Origin: Paramacrobiotus metropolitanus | Taxonomy: Eukaryota; Tardigrada; Eutardigrada; Parachela; Macrobiotidae | Assembly: GCF_019649055.1 (NCBI RefSeq) | Contig: NW_026570409.1 | Coordinates: 1-64,000 of the forward strand | Reading direction: 5' to 3' | DNA: 64,000 bases | Shown here: in pieces, positions 47,028 through 58,136 of the stretch | How positions within the stretch are numbered: position 1 is the stretch's first letter | Layout: each line of letters starts with the position of its first letter | Position numbers and translations under genes: made by a program | Notes under the pieces: model-generated | The model's database searches: none | Seen by the model: the letters and a program-made list of their open reading frames with translations, nothing else | What the model was told of the DNA's origin: nothing

Positions 47028-49664
47028 CTATGTTCGCCAGTACTGCCAGTGGACAAAATGGGTGCGCGGCAGCCCGTGCAGCTCACTGTCCCTCCCGCGC
47101 AGCATGCGGTTAGCCGGCAATGCCTGCCTTTCCAAACGAGTGCGGTAATCCTCTTCCCAGAAGCCCTTCAGCCGCGGGAAGAAGTCATTCAAATCGACCG
47201 TCAAGGGCCGTGACGATCCGTCGGGATACTGCAGCTGCAGCGCCAACTGCACCGGCTGCGTGTTATTATTATTATTATTATTATTATTAGTCGCGTCCAC
47301 GTGGTGCTTGGCGACCAGGTCAATGTCGAAGACGCGTCGGAGATCCTCCCGCGACATGGCCTGGACGTCGTCATTGCACAGCCGGACACCGTCGGCCTCC
47401 AGACCCCGTGACCTTTCGGTCCCCGCGGCCGCCCGCTCCCGGTGGCTGGCGCGCGGGTCCGCGACGCGGCGGAAGAGGTACAGCGTCGCCCAGAAGGCGT
47501 CGTCGTCCTTTGTCCGGGGACAGATGTCGACGGCGATGCAGTACTGGACTTTGGTGCTCGGTCCGAGGATGTCGACGATCTGGATGAGCATCTGCAGCAG
47601 CGATTCGTGCCGGTAGCACACGCGGCCGGCGATGGCTTCCTGGGGATTCGCAGGTTTCTTCTCGTCGAAGACGGGGACCAAAGGGTCGGCTAGCACGTCG
47701 CACACCAGTGGGTACACGGTGCCGCCGCCCAGGCGGGCAGCCACGTTCAGCGGCACAAAACACAGCATTAGCATCTTGTTATAAGCGGGATTGTTCAGCG
47801 CGAACAGCAAGGAACTCCACAACTCTCCGACCGTGCCGCCGTAGACCACACTGCCCATGCGGGCCATCGCGTACACCCAGTTGTAGTGAACCATCACGCG
47901 GCCGGTGCCGCGGTAGTTGTCCGTGAAATATTCCCAGTCGGAAGCGGGATAATCCGTGTACTGGCCGATGACGAAATTCACGTCGGGATCGAAAAGACCG
48001 CTGCCGATCAGCGCCGCCACCTCGTCCAGCTCGCGGATCAGGGCCGGCGTCGCACTGATTTCTGAGAAAAAAATACCGGAGTAACTGATTAATATTAAGT
48101 AATTTCATGACATACTCTGTATTAATTTTGTTACTATTCTGAAATGTTCTACTCTTTTCTATACAGTAATTTTGTGTAATCTGTTTCTTAGTTTTTAATA
48201 GTATGATTAGTATTTGTAGTGTTTGCTATACTGGTACTATTATATGTGCTGACCTAAAGTCTCGAAGAATTCCCCCTGCAGACCGGCAAGCAGACGCGTT
48301 GCCACCGATATCGACAAACCCAGCGTCGACAGGAAGTCGGACCCGGCAGACTGCAACACACACGCATCACGCTAATCAAGCCAAGCATGATTGTGCAGTG
48401 CACGACGAATCTACTGGGTAGTGCTTACGAAATCCCGCGTCTGCATCCGATCCAACAGCGGGGTGAGGATAGCATCCAACTCCGTGTGCAGCTGCTGCGG
48501 AAGGATGTGCGTCAGGAAACGCTGCAGGATGCCCGCCGCGTCCACCACGACTCGCTCCGCCTCGTCGCGGCAACACTGCAGCCCGTCTCTCCCCGTTGCT
48601 GACAGTTCCCCGGGGGCGGTCAGCGTGGCCGACAGGACCTTGATGCGGGAACGCTGGTCCAGCAGAATCAGCTGGCACACCGACGCCAACTGCACGCGCT
48701 GCCGCGGCGACAGCTCGTCCGCCTGCTGGCTGAACTGCCGCAGAGCGTCGCGCACTGCGGCGTCGGCCGTTGTCGTCGTTTCACTTTGCAGTGTCCACAT
48801 AAATTCGTCCATCGGTCCAAACTCGGCGGTCTGATGGGCGGCGTCATATTCCGCAGTGCTTTCTACAATATGCGCACCAAACGTTCAAAGGGAAGCAACT
48901 ACCCTAGGTTTTGCGATCGCGCACTGGAGATCATTGGTTATTTGGCAGGCTAGAGTCTCGTTCGTTATCGGAATCAACCAGACTACAAAGTCGGAGAAGG
49001 ACTGCAAAATTGTGCCGCGATTCAAGAATCAGGTTAGCTGAATTAGCAAACAGGGCGTTACCGCAGCATATCCAATGCGCATACAGCGCCAGGCTCCAGC
49101 ACTGCGTTCGAACAGACATACACTGGTTGGCGCACAATGCGTTCAACTAGCGTCAACACCAACCTGTTTCGGGCGGCAGGAGACGGTGCAGTTTGGCTTT
49201 CAACTCGTCCACTTTCTACAAAAAAGTTACTGTGGTAGTCATAATACCTAGTGACTGAAATGTACTCGTGATTCCCAATAAAATACCTCCAAGATTTGGA
49301 CCGAATCAGCTATAGTTGTGTGGAGTGGGGAGGCGGCACCCTGGCCAGCCATTCCGCGGACGCTACCACCACGGGGCGTCAACTGAGCCAGACGCCCTGG
49401 GCAGGCGACGTGCGGAGGAATGCCACTGCCCAGGCTGGGCCAGCGTTCTGTCCAATTACTGCAAGCCAACGTCAGTCAATACTCATTAACAGGGTCTCTA
49501 GCAGACAAAATATTTTGATCTCCGCAGTGATTTCTGTAAAGACGGACGCTGAGGAAGCTAGCGTACCTGTGGGCAGCCGTGCAGCGACGGTAAACACGAC
49601 TGCTACGACCCATCGACCCGATGATGCGCGCCCCGAGGGCGGCCCTCCTGCACGCGGGCAGCAT
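47028..49664 (-). CDS. Family B protein, copy B5
   Basis: Six exons: 49567-49664, 49287-49458, 49164-49215, 48429-48862, 48254-48350 and 47028-48061, giving 628 residues with all phases closing. The start MLPACRRAALGARIIGSMGR is Arg/Ala-rich and acid-free, fitting a mitochondrial presequence. The helical domain contains ADELSPRQRVQLASVCQLIL. The core contains PALIRELDEVAALIGSGLF, FVIGQYTDYPASDWEYF, MVHYNWVYAMARMGSV, ILGPSTKVQYC, FWATLYLFRRVADPRA and LQYPDGSSRPLTVDL. Near the C-terminus a (tta)n microsatellite encodes nine Asn in a row (47260-47290). It ends SELHGLPRTHFVHWQYWRT, as B4 nearly does. Function unknown. Confidence 0.75.
48926..49140. repeat. Dispersed repeat, copy B, in B5 intron 3
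   Basis: Shares ordered words with 15088-15280 (see that entry). It lies inside the B5 intron between the 52-base exon and the helical-domain exon. Confidence 0.45.
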
Positions 49665-50792
49665 CTGCTGGCCGTTGGCGATGTGGACCTGCTGGTCTCT
49701 CCCACCTGAATCTGCGCGATACAAGTCACGCAGTAGGCTCCAGTGGTTCTTCACATGGTATAAATGAAGTTAGTCAGCAGCTCCATACAGATGGAAGATG
49801 CAGGTTGTCGAAAGCAAGCTGCAAGATGCAAAGCCCACCTTTGTACAGTAATACGCAGGTAGTTTAGATCAAGCACTGCCCGTCACTGGGCCGCCCAGAG
49901 CATACGAAACCAACGTCCACGGCTAGCGACAAATTCCCCACTAGAAAAATTAACTATCAACTTGTTCCCTCCGAAACATAGAATCAGTTTATTTTAGAGC
50001 GTGCTCTGGAAACTGCAAGGTACGATGCTGGGCACTGGCAGCTGCACCAACCGCCACGCTGCAGGAGCATAAGTAGCAGCAGAAAACGCCACTGACAACT
50101 GTTCCTGCCTGAGCATTGAACAAACAGCAAATGACAACTTTTACTGGGTAAAAGCTAACAATATAACCAAGAGGTGCATTCGCGCGACGCTAATTCACAG
50201 ATTTTGTTTCAAAACTTCAAAGATTTCAACGCGCATCAATAATGGTGTTGAGTCAACAGCCGCCAGAGAGCACATGCAGCATGCTGATGGGCAAAATAAA
50301 AGTAATGTATCTGTAAGCCCTTCTTCGATGCGGTGCGCCATGGATAATGTCAGTCACCGTGGCAACCGCCCGTAGCTTTCGACGTTAGTATAATTATTGT
50401 TCTTTTTTTTACAGTTTGATAGTTTCGTTCGGTTCCAGCTTCCATGTGATAAATGTGACTTGTGATAAATATATGAGACGACTTGAGACAGATCGTTTAA
50501 TATATTTTTTACGCAACAATTATTAAATTGTCTATTGCCGAAACCAGCACTTATTGGCTAACAAAGCTAAACGTTAAAGAACTCCCACGCAACGCGCTCC
50601 AGAAAAAGAACATTTTTAACGAAATAAAAAGGGTCCAATTAAACTACTTTAACCACCTAACATTTCGGGCAAATTCCAGCATATCGGCGCTAGATTCATG
50701 GTTTTAGAAAGCATCTAAATCTAGTGAAACCAGCAATATAACCGCTAGCTATTGGAGTCCTATAAAGTATAAGCGGTGTAAAATTAGTTAAT
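49665..50792. other. B5 upstream region and Polinton left flank, no gene seen
   Basis: No coding frame with family resemblance. Possible promoter of B5; no clear motif was recognised. Confidence 0.45.
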
Positions 50793-50798
50793 TATATC
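50793..50798. repeat. Polinton target-site duplication, left
   Basis: tatatc directly precedes the left terminal repeat and is repeated exactly at 63962-63967 after the right one. Six bases is the usual Polinton duplication. Confidence 0.9.
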
Positions 50799-50933
50799 AG
50801 TAGTAATGCGATACTGTATAAGTAGATATGACTCATCAATTATTTAAAAATGGCGGCGCTTACGTCATAAACTGGAGTTGGGAGCTACACCTTCCAGCTG
50901 TAATTTCCGGTTGGACTTTATAACTATAGTTCC
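50799..50933. repeat. Polinton left terminal inverted repeat
   Basis: About 135 bases, starting agtagtaatgcgatactgta and ending ctatagttcc, match the reverse complement of 63827-63961 with scattered differences. The outermost base differs (a on the left, g on the complement of the right end). Confidence 0.9.
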
Positions 50934-51311
50934 TAGATCTACTTTATGAATCAGTAAGTTTGTACACTGCATATACTTTACAACTGTAGATACAGTGCAA
51001 TTTACATGGAACGTATGGGTCTGCGCCTTTATTCATACCTCTTTAATTAGAGTTACGCTGCGATGTTTAATGCAACTTTTCTATTGAGGTAACTATTAAA
51101 GAAACAATGTTCAAAGAAAACAAACACAATACCCAAACATAGTCTTGCTAAGATGGCTCGCATTGTGTGCAAAAAGAACTTCTGTGAGGCAGCAATAGGC
51201 TCCTGCATTGTCATGATGCTGATTCTAATAATATTGCTGGAAGCATTTTTTGGAATTAGCCATAATATTAAAACTATTATTAACAACTGTACGGTACTGG
51301 AAATTGAAGGC

Positions 51312-54300
51312 CTATTCTCCGGAAACATCACCCCAGGGACGAGTATGAAATTCGGTGTCGACAATTCGACGTTTTGAGTAGGTAAGTCTGAAGCGCTTAT
51401 TCATTTCCGTAGACAGAACCTCCAACTTGCGCTTATTTCGCGTGATGTTGAACGGATAATTAACCATAATATCGTTTGGTTCATCTGGCGGTGCAAGGCT
51501 TTCCAGTAGCAATTCCTTCAAACTTTCCAGATTCAGCTGTTTTCTGGCCTGCCGCGTTAACGTAAATCCCTTCACTTTTCTTGTTTCGTGACCAGTGTTG
51601 GTACGATAAGCGTAGCTTTTAGGCCCTATAAAGAAAAGTAATACACACGTATAGTACTCAGGAATAATTAATTATTGGTAGTTAATGGTGTACCAAGCGC
51701 CACAAATTCTTCTATGTGCTCGTTAGGTTCCAGCGATGATGACAAGTCGCCAAGACAAGTTCCCGTTGGTGGGTCAGGCAGTTCGTTTTTGTGAACATAG
51801 AAAATGCTATCTGCGAACCAAAACCCTATGAATAAAGAAGGCAAAAACAAAATCACTATTATTACTGCATACCGGTATCATGATATAGTAGGCGGTCCCC
51901 AACCATCTCCATAAATTTGAGGAGATGCAATCGTGCATAAGCAGTAGTGAAAGCCGCAATGACAACATTGGTTTTCTTATTCGTTACTATATAATCCTTC
52001 TTCAAACGGTATTGTACGGCCATGACTTCATCCGTAACCAAGTCGAATCCAGCAACTTCGTAATTATTTGAAAATAAAAGTCATGAAAGACCTCTTTCTT
52101 CTCCACCATTGCCGTGTTGAACGGTCTTCCTGCTGCCCAAACTTTCCCCAAAAAAAAAACAATTCATCCATAGTTAATTAATTAAGTCGGGTTTGGCAGC
52201 TTCACGATTCTTACCAAAACTACTATTCAACATAGAGCTTGCAAAGCGCTCTGAGCATCATTTTAGCAATATTATCTTTATCCAGCTGAATATTTTCTTT
52301 AACAAGGAATTCTTTAACATAAAGTCTTTCTCCTCGTTTGTGTGACAGTTTGAAGGATAGCCAGACGCTTCAGTTTTCAACTTCAAAAACAAGTCAATGT
52401 ACTCCCTGAATAGATATTGCATTTGCTCGGGTAGTGCCACGCAGAATAAATTTTATCGATGCGGTAGGCAACTTCTAACGCTCGATGAATTTCCGGTGTA
52501 CACCACGTTCCTTCCAGAGCCCTATCGTCATCCTCATGATCACAGGGAGAGTTAACACGCTCTTTCACGCACCTCGCGCATAACGGGAATGTTAGCTTAT
52601 CCGTTCGGTAGGGCAGCACTGGAAGGAATAAAGACGGTGGTGGAATAATGCGACATTTTACCACTGCAAATATTTCTTCCACTGGTGGAAAGTCGTTAAT
52701 AATAACAACCGACGGTCCAACGGGGTAGGGCAAATTTTTGTTGATGTATGGATATTCGCTAATAACGTCAAGTGAATAAATTTTCTCCCCTGGTCCGCAT
52801 TTATGGTAAAGCTTTATTGCATTTGTTCGACCACCAGTAAAGGCATCCCGCGGATGCAACGGCTCCATTACGTTGGCGAGCTCAGTTAGCTTTCGAAACT
52901 CAAAGTCAGATGCTAATTTCATGTCGTAATCGTGCTCCCAAATCGATACAATCGTGTATCCCAGAGTTTTTATTGCATCAAAGCGCAAAAAAGTCGCTTT
53001 CTGAACCTCTTCCATTGGTTTACCAAGAAACGGGTGCATTGTGCTTTTCGTGGTACAGTCGCTGCAGCCGTGCCACATACATCCTAGAGACAGAAATATT
53101 TTGTCGGTAAATGTCAAAGAATTAAACGTATTATCCTGTGACAGACCTAAAAATTCGTAAACTGTTTTGGTTTCTGAATGGAAGCCATCAACGGTCCAGT
53201 GCCCGATTCGAAATTCTCTTTCCAGTTTTGTATCGTTATCCAGTTCTATCGATCGTAGCCACCGTTCTGCTTTTACAGATGATTTCTTTCCCTGTCCTGG
53301 TGGACCGATTAAAGCAATTTGGCTCTTCTTCAGCATTCGCGCTCCCCAAAAATAATTGCACATTCCAGGGGTTGTAAGGCCAGAAGCAAATGGACATAAT
53401 CCACCAGATGCTTGTTGGAAAAGAATTCGAAATTTTTCACATGCTTGTTGTAGTACGAGAACGTCCTGGGAACAGTACCTGTGAAACAGTTGCATATAGC
53501 GAGTGTATTATTAATAAGAAAAGCTCGGACATACTTGATGAAATGTGCATTAAAATCAAACTGATTGTGATGACGACGTCGTTCCTTGCGAAACCATTTT
53601 ATGAAACGTTTCCGCTCACATCTTTTCATGGATTGGTAACCGTAGTCATGCCGATCTGGCCAAGGGATGATCTTGTTCCAATTTTCGGGTTTATTCAGCT
53701 TGTGTGGAAAATCTCCTTTAGTTTCTTTACAAACCAAACGCCTTCGCGAAATTCCTTAGTGACGATGGCACGTAGTTCATGGAATCTCGAAATTTTATTT
53801 TGAGTTTACTGAAATCCATTTGCATAATTTTACTACCATTAAAAAATCAGTGGGTGTGGAATAACACCATTTTTTTACTAAAGAGTTTAACAGGAAAAAC
53901 CCGTCGAACCCTGAAATACAAACCACATCAATCAGTTATGAATGAGCTGCTGCTGCTGTTGATTTCGATATTTTTTACCTTTAAATTATGCGCAATAAAA
54001 GTGTATCCCCGAAAACGTTCGCTGAAAATGAAATCCCCAAGAGCATTTGCGATGTCGCCATTAATGTTTCCATCCTAAGGGAGCACAAACTTCTCATCTT
54101 TCGTGGCGATGACTGCTAGATTCACTCGGAATTCACCTGTGTCATCTTGGTAGGTTTCGAGGTCGAAGTATGCAAATTTTTCGTTTAGATGTTTCGCTTT
54201 CTCGTTATCCGTAAGTTCGATGGGCTGCATATAGCAGACATGGCTTTCTTCCGGCATGTGAAAGAGTGAACAGATTGCGCAGTACACTTCACCACAACGA

Positions 54301-55625
54301 TGTTGCTGATCGTCAATATCCAGTTCGATTTCCGGTTCGTCTTCGTCGTCATCGCAGTTGTCAGCATCTCTTCTGTTATCTCGAGGTGCGTCGTAATTTG
54401 TCCGCATTCGACGTTTTACAAGAGAAACGAAAAATTTGCATATTTCACATACAAAAAACTTTGAACAGATGGGACTGGTTCCAGACTTGTGCGTTTCAAA
54501 ACACTCCTGGCCATAAAAGTCGCGATTACATTCCGAACAAGGTATTTTTGAATCTTTTTGCATCTTGCACGCTGCAGACAGACATTGGTGACATTTAAAC
54601 TCACACCGGTGGTCTTCTCGATGATTGTAGCCTTTCATGTAACGGTAACAGTAGTAGTGATGCTCGAAGTAAGCCGGCAAAGATGTCACAACATCAAAAT
54701 GCCGGTCATGATGGAGCAGCATAATCCGCTTCTCAGCATAAGCGCCACAGTAGACAACTGAGTTTCCGTGATCGACAGATACTACAATAATCTGATAATT
54801 TGGCAGAACTTCTTCAAACCGAGGAACGTCTTCCAGGCTGTATTCTCTATTTGGCAACCGGGCAGCCCGCAGCAATTCTCTGGTTTTTTCATCCTGCAGT
54901 TTCTTGGTTCGGTAGAGCTTTGTATAAAATTCTTTATCGCCATCCGCATGCGCTTTAGCGACCACAATTGCTCTAGCCATACATAAACTGTCCGAGTTTC
55001 GAATCTGGGTGATGCACCGTTTTTTGTCCAAAATTTGCCGCAACAACTGGGAGACGTTCTTTCTCCATGAGCCAAATGGTGTATCTGTATGCTGCACTGA
55101 CAGTTCAAAAGACTCGTCCAATAAAAACGCTTGATTTGAATTCAAAATTCTTTTGATTGTCGTCATCCATCGCTTGATAGTCAACTGATCGCGTTGAATA
55201 GGTGGCATCCAAATAGGGTACTGCAGTGCCGCCTGGTATATGCGAATTCTCACCAAGTTGTGCGCAGGTATTTTGGAAATCACCGTTTCAAGGATATCTT
55301 TCAACAACAGAGTTATGGTCTTTACTGCGTACTTGAACGATAAATTTTCAAGGCCGTTTATCTGACACTTATAAGTCTCAAATAAAACTGAAAACTTTTG
55401 CGAATATTTGGCTCCGGTTTTTTCCAACTCATAATGTTCTTTAATATCATACAAATCTGGATCAAGCTCTCCTAAACGCTGCGCAGGTACACCAGCCGGA
55501 GCTGCAGAATAATTATGATCAAGAAGCGCGTAGTTATGATTAAAGAGAGCACTATCTGCAAATTCAGTTTCCGCATCGGTCTCAAGGGCAGTTGACGGTA
55601 TTGACGGATCAGGAATTTGTGTCAT
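51312..55625 (-). pseudogene. Polinton protein-primed DNA polymerase B, intron-bearing and degraded
   Basis: The first block (54078-55625, start MTQIPDPSIP) has an OTU-like segment (NSDSLCMARAIVV), Cys/His-rich zinc sites (CHQCLSAACK, IPCSECNRDFYGQECFETH) and exonuclease motif I (YFDLETYQDD). An in-frame TAG lies at 54075-54077, then exonuclease motif II (FIAHNLK). Later blocks hold YCSQDVLVLQQ, GCMWHGCSDC, motif A (SLDVISEYPYINKNLPYPVG), motif C and the C-terminal KGFTLTRQARKQLNLESL. Short GT-AG introns lie at 53911-53978, 53479-53534, 51811-51872 and 51626-51693; the third splits an Asp codon of motif C. Several one-base frame breaks occur (around 53740, 53850, 53880, 52430, 52320 and 52210), most at homopolymers. 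The copy would not make a full enzyme as sequenced. Confidence 0.9.
51811..51872 (-). other. Spliceosomal intron inside polymerase motif C
   Basis: On the minus strand the donor gtatgc follows the YHDT codons and the acceptor ttcgcag precedes SIFYV. The intron lies within the Asp codon between them. Reading through it instead would remove catalytic residues and shift meaning, so splicing is required. Confidence 0.75.
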
Positions 55626-55930
55626 GGTGTAGAAAAACAACCTGATGGAAGTACTTTGCTATTCGCAGAAATCCAGCCTCATATAAGCAGCTTATTTATA
55701 TGTGTAAGCAAAATTCCGTACAGCATTTTATAGTTACATCGGCCAACAAAATTTAATGACTCATTCGATGAAACGTGCTGGATGCGATAATATTCGCAAC
55801 ACGTTTTTATTAGGCGCAATCAGCGTTCGAGGAGGAAACACAGCGCCACAGCGGATGCAACATCTATTTTCTTGGTCATCTGCAATAATATAGACCACCT
55901 CGAAATCTTTGTAAAATAGCGAGATATATA

Positions 55931-56416
55931 TTAACGCATACCCCAGTAAGAATTCTGATCTGGTCTTTTGCTGCGGCAGTGTCGTTGCAGTCGATGGGTA
56001 GCTCTTTCTTCAGGAATCGGCATTCGGCAAAGCAGGCATTTCGTACGGCTTTTTAAATAGTAGTCCAGCATCCAATTAGAGTACGATTGCGCTTTGTTAG
56101 GACTGTAGCACTTGTCGTTACTTAGAGCAGCAAAACGCGGACAGCCAAGTGTATCAAGATTAATGACATCAGATTTGAGCAGTTGTTGAAGAATGAGACA
56201 CTTTTGTCCCCCTTTTGCATAGAAAACGACAACGGCAGGATCATCAACATAGCGGAGATAATTTTTAAACGCTCGATTTAACTGATGTTCTAACTCTGAG
56301 AAAGCTTTATCGAACACAGCATCATTATCCGAAGAACAAATGCCAAATTTATTAACAATGTAATTGTTTGGCGCTAGCGCAAAAGTGGTATAATAAAGGC
56401 AATAAAAATTCGACAG
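55931..56416 (-). CDS. Exonuclease-like Polinton protein with C-terminal zinc finger, possibly truncated
   Basis: The frame is open from just after a TAA near 56417 to 55931. It has no in-frame ATG near its front (a GTG lies at 56315-56317), so the N-terminus may be lost or on an unseen exon. VVFYAKGGQKCLILQQLL, VINLDTLGCPRFAAL and SYSNWMLDYYLK align with FFAKGLEKLKILENYL, FNLEDIGCPKFKEL and TFANWLN of the gene at 61646-62104. The C-terminus adds CLLCRMP...THRLQRHC, a likely zinc-binding finger that the relative lacks. The fold may be a DEDD-like nuclease (weak inference). It lies between the polymerase and protease genes on the same strand. Confidence 0.55.
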   Translation of the reverse strand: MSNFYCLYYTTFALAPNNYIVNKFGICSSDNDAVFDKAFSELEHQLNRAFKNYLRYVDDPAVVVFYAKGGQKCLILQQLLKSDVINLDTLGCPRFAALSNDKCYSPNKAQSYSNWMLDYYLKSRTKCLLCRMPIPEERATHRLQRHCRSKRPDQNSYWGMR

Positions 56417-56721
56417 AACTTATTGCAAGTGACGTAATAATTGGCTTCCCATGAAGCGTATACCACTTAATGTCTACAACAATATGGTAAACCATTCTTT
56501 GAACAAAACAGAATCAGAAATCGGTAGTTTCCGCTGCGTAATGAGATGAAAAAACTGTTATATTTGTAAGTTACGCACTGACAAAATATTTTATATATAT
56601 AGCATCAAAACGGATGCAGCGCAACGTCACGCTGTGGTGGCAAAATACTTTGGTGCACAGCAAATTATTTTTTACTTCTATACAAACAGTACGTGAAAAA
56701 ACTGGCGTTGGTGACGTGACT

Positions 56722-57241
56722 TTATTGCATTAACTGGCGGAAAACAGACTGTGTAAGCATAGAGTTATCACGGACTACAGTTTTCAAACTGAAATAATAA
56801 TTAACATAAGCACAAACCATTCGATCATTCGAAGATTTGCTACTGGTAAATAAATGAATAAGAGAAGTAAACGACTCGCCGGAGCATCGTTTTAAAATAA
56901 AAAAGCAGCAGTACTGTCCACACGGTACTCCATTCCATTTGTAAACGATGCGCTTGCGAAATAACTCTGCCATCGTTCTTGCAAAAATTTTCAATGTGGC
57001 GGCCGTAGTAATATGGTTCATGTCCGTAGGAGTCAAAATATTCCAATTGTCCTGGTACAGCCTGGTAGAACGCCAGCCAATGCGAGCCAGGTTTTGCAGC
57101 TTCGTCAGTATTGACAACACATGCCCATGGCAGTTTGGCTGGAAGCGAAGATGGTAACATGTTCGCAGCAAATACACCAATGAAAGCGTCTCGTGTCACC
57201 GCGCTTGAACGTAATACATGGCTGATTTCAGCGGTGTCCAT
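56722..57241 (-). pseudogene. Polinton adenovirus-type cysteine protease, frameshifted
   Basis: Starts at ATG 57241 (MDTAEISHVLRSSAVTRDAF). The first frame has IGVFAANMLP, the catalytic His region GSHWLAFY and the acidic residue in YFDSYG, then LQMEWST. The catalytic Cys block (PCGQYCCFFILKRCSGES) is in a different frame, so an indel of one or two bases lies at about 56921-56926, immediately before the Cys. Downstream residues run to 56722. In intact elements this family matures capsid proteins. The break inactivates it as read. Confidence 0.8.
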
Positions 57242-57665
57242 TGTAGTGCCAGTCTGTATACAACAACAGCAACGTTAAAAATATTCTTTTTTGATTTTGT
57301 CCTGTAAGGTACGGGCGACCGAGAGCGCGAAGCGCTCCGGTCGCCCATTATACTACATCCGTCACGATTCACTTGAGCGTCGTCAGAGGCCGACAGCGCC
57401 CACCCCGCTTGCGCCCCTGAAGCGTACCGCTCAAAGCAACAACACTTTTGTGCAAAATCTTACACACTCACTTACGTTGTGCTTTTTATGCAGTAAAATC
57501 CGCAATCAACTGGCGATGTGAATTAACTTCAATGATATTATCCCACACCACCATTTTGTGCACACGTTCTTCTGTCCGCACAAAATCCGCGAGAGTGGCT
57601 GGAACGGAAAGAAATCCGAATCAACCTGCATAGCTGGTACGCTTCCTTCCAGAATAAAAGCCATT

Positions 57666-58034
57666 TTAAAATGCGTCCTCAAATTCTCTCGGGGGAATCC
57701 GTTTAAGCCGTTTCAATCGTATGGAATGTCTCTTGATCTTCTTCGTTTTCTTGTGCTGCTGCTTGAGCCGCTTGATGCCTCCTTGCTGTTGAGTTTGCGA
57801 TGTGAGTGCTTCCGAAATTTTTTCTCCTACTTTCCTGGACGTCTCATTAAGAACTGTTGTCGCTGCGTCGCGTAGGTGAAACCTTGCTGCTTCCATAGCT
57901 GCTCTAGCATGTGGCGCGGCAGCTTTAATAACCGGAGCCGCAAAATGCGCTAATTTACTGAGCATTGCGCGCAGAAAATTGGGCAGCATAAAACCACTCC
58001 CATTTTGCATTAAACTTCTGCGATACCGTGTCAT
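57666..58034 (-). CDS. Small basic Polinton protein, minor-capsid/core-like
   Basis: 122 residues from ATG 58034. The same frame is open upstream (ending SQHGYGAV before this Met) but has no earlier ATG, so the true start may lie in an upstream exon. An amphipathic Ala-rich segment (HFAAPVIKAAAPHARAAMEA) is followed by a Lys/Arg-rich tail (KRLKQQHKKTKKIKRHSIRL). This layout resembles adenovirus pVI/pX-style proteins and the small Gly-Tyr-start proteins found next to the protease in other Polintons. Assignment is by position and composition. Confidence 0.5.
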   Translation of the reverse strand: MTRYRRSLMQNGSGFMLPNFLRAMLSKLAHFAAPVIKAAAPHARAAMEAARFHLRDAATTVLNETSRKVGEKISEALTSQTQQQGGIKRLKQQHKKTKKIKRHSIRLKRLKRIPPREFEDAF

Positions 58035-58136
58035 GACGGCTCCATACCCGTGCTGACTACCGGCACCCGTGGCGGTCCCGGCAAATAAATCCAGATAGAA
58101 CGATGGTGACGGTTAAAAGAGGATAACGGGCATTTT

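Noticed and set aside
51795-51880. Apparent loss of two residues, including a catalytic Asp, from polymerase motif C when the downstream frame is read through.
   Set aside because: The upstream half of the motif lies 62 bases away, and a clean GT-AG intron separates the two halves. The residues are not deleted.
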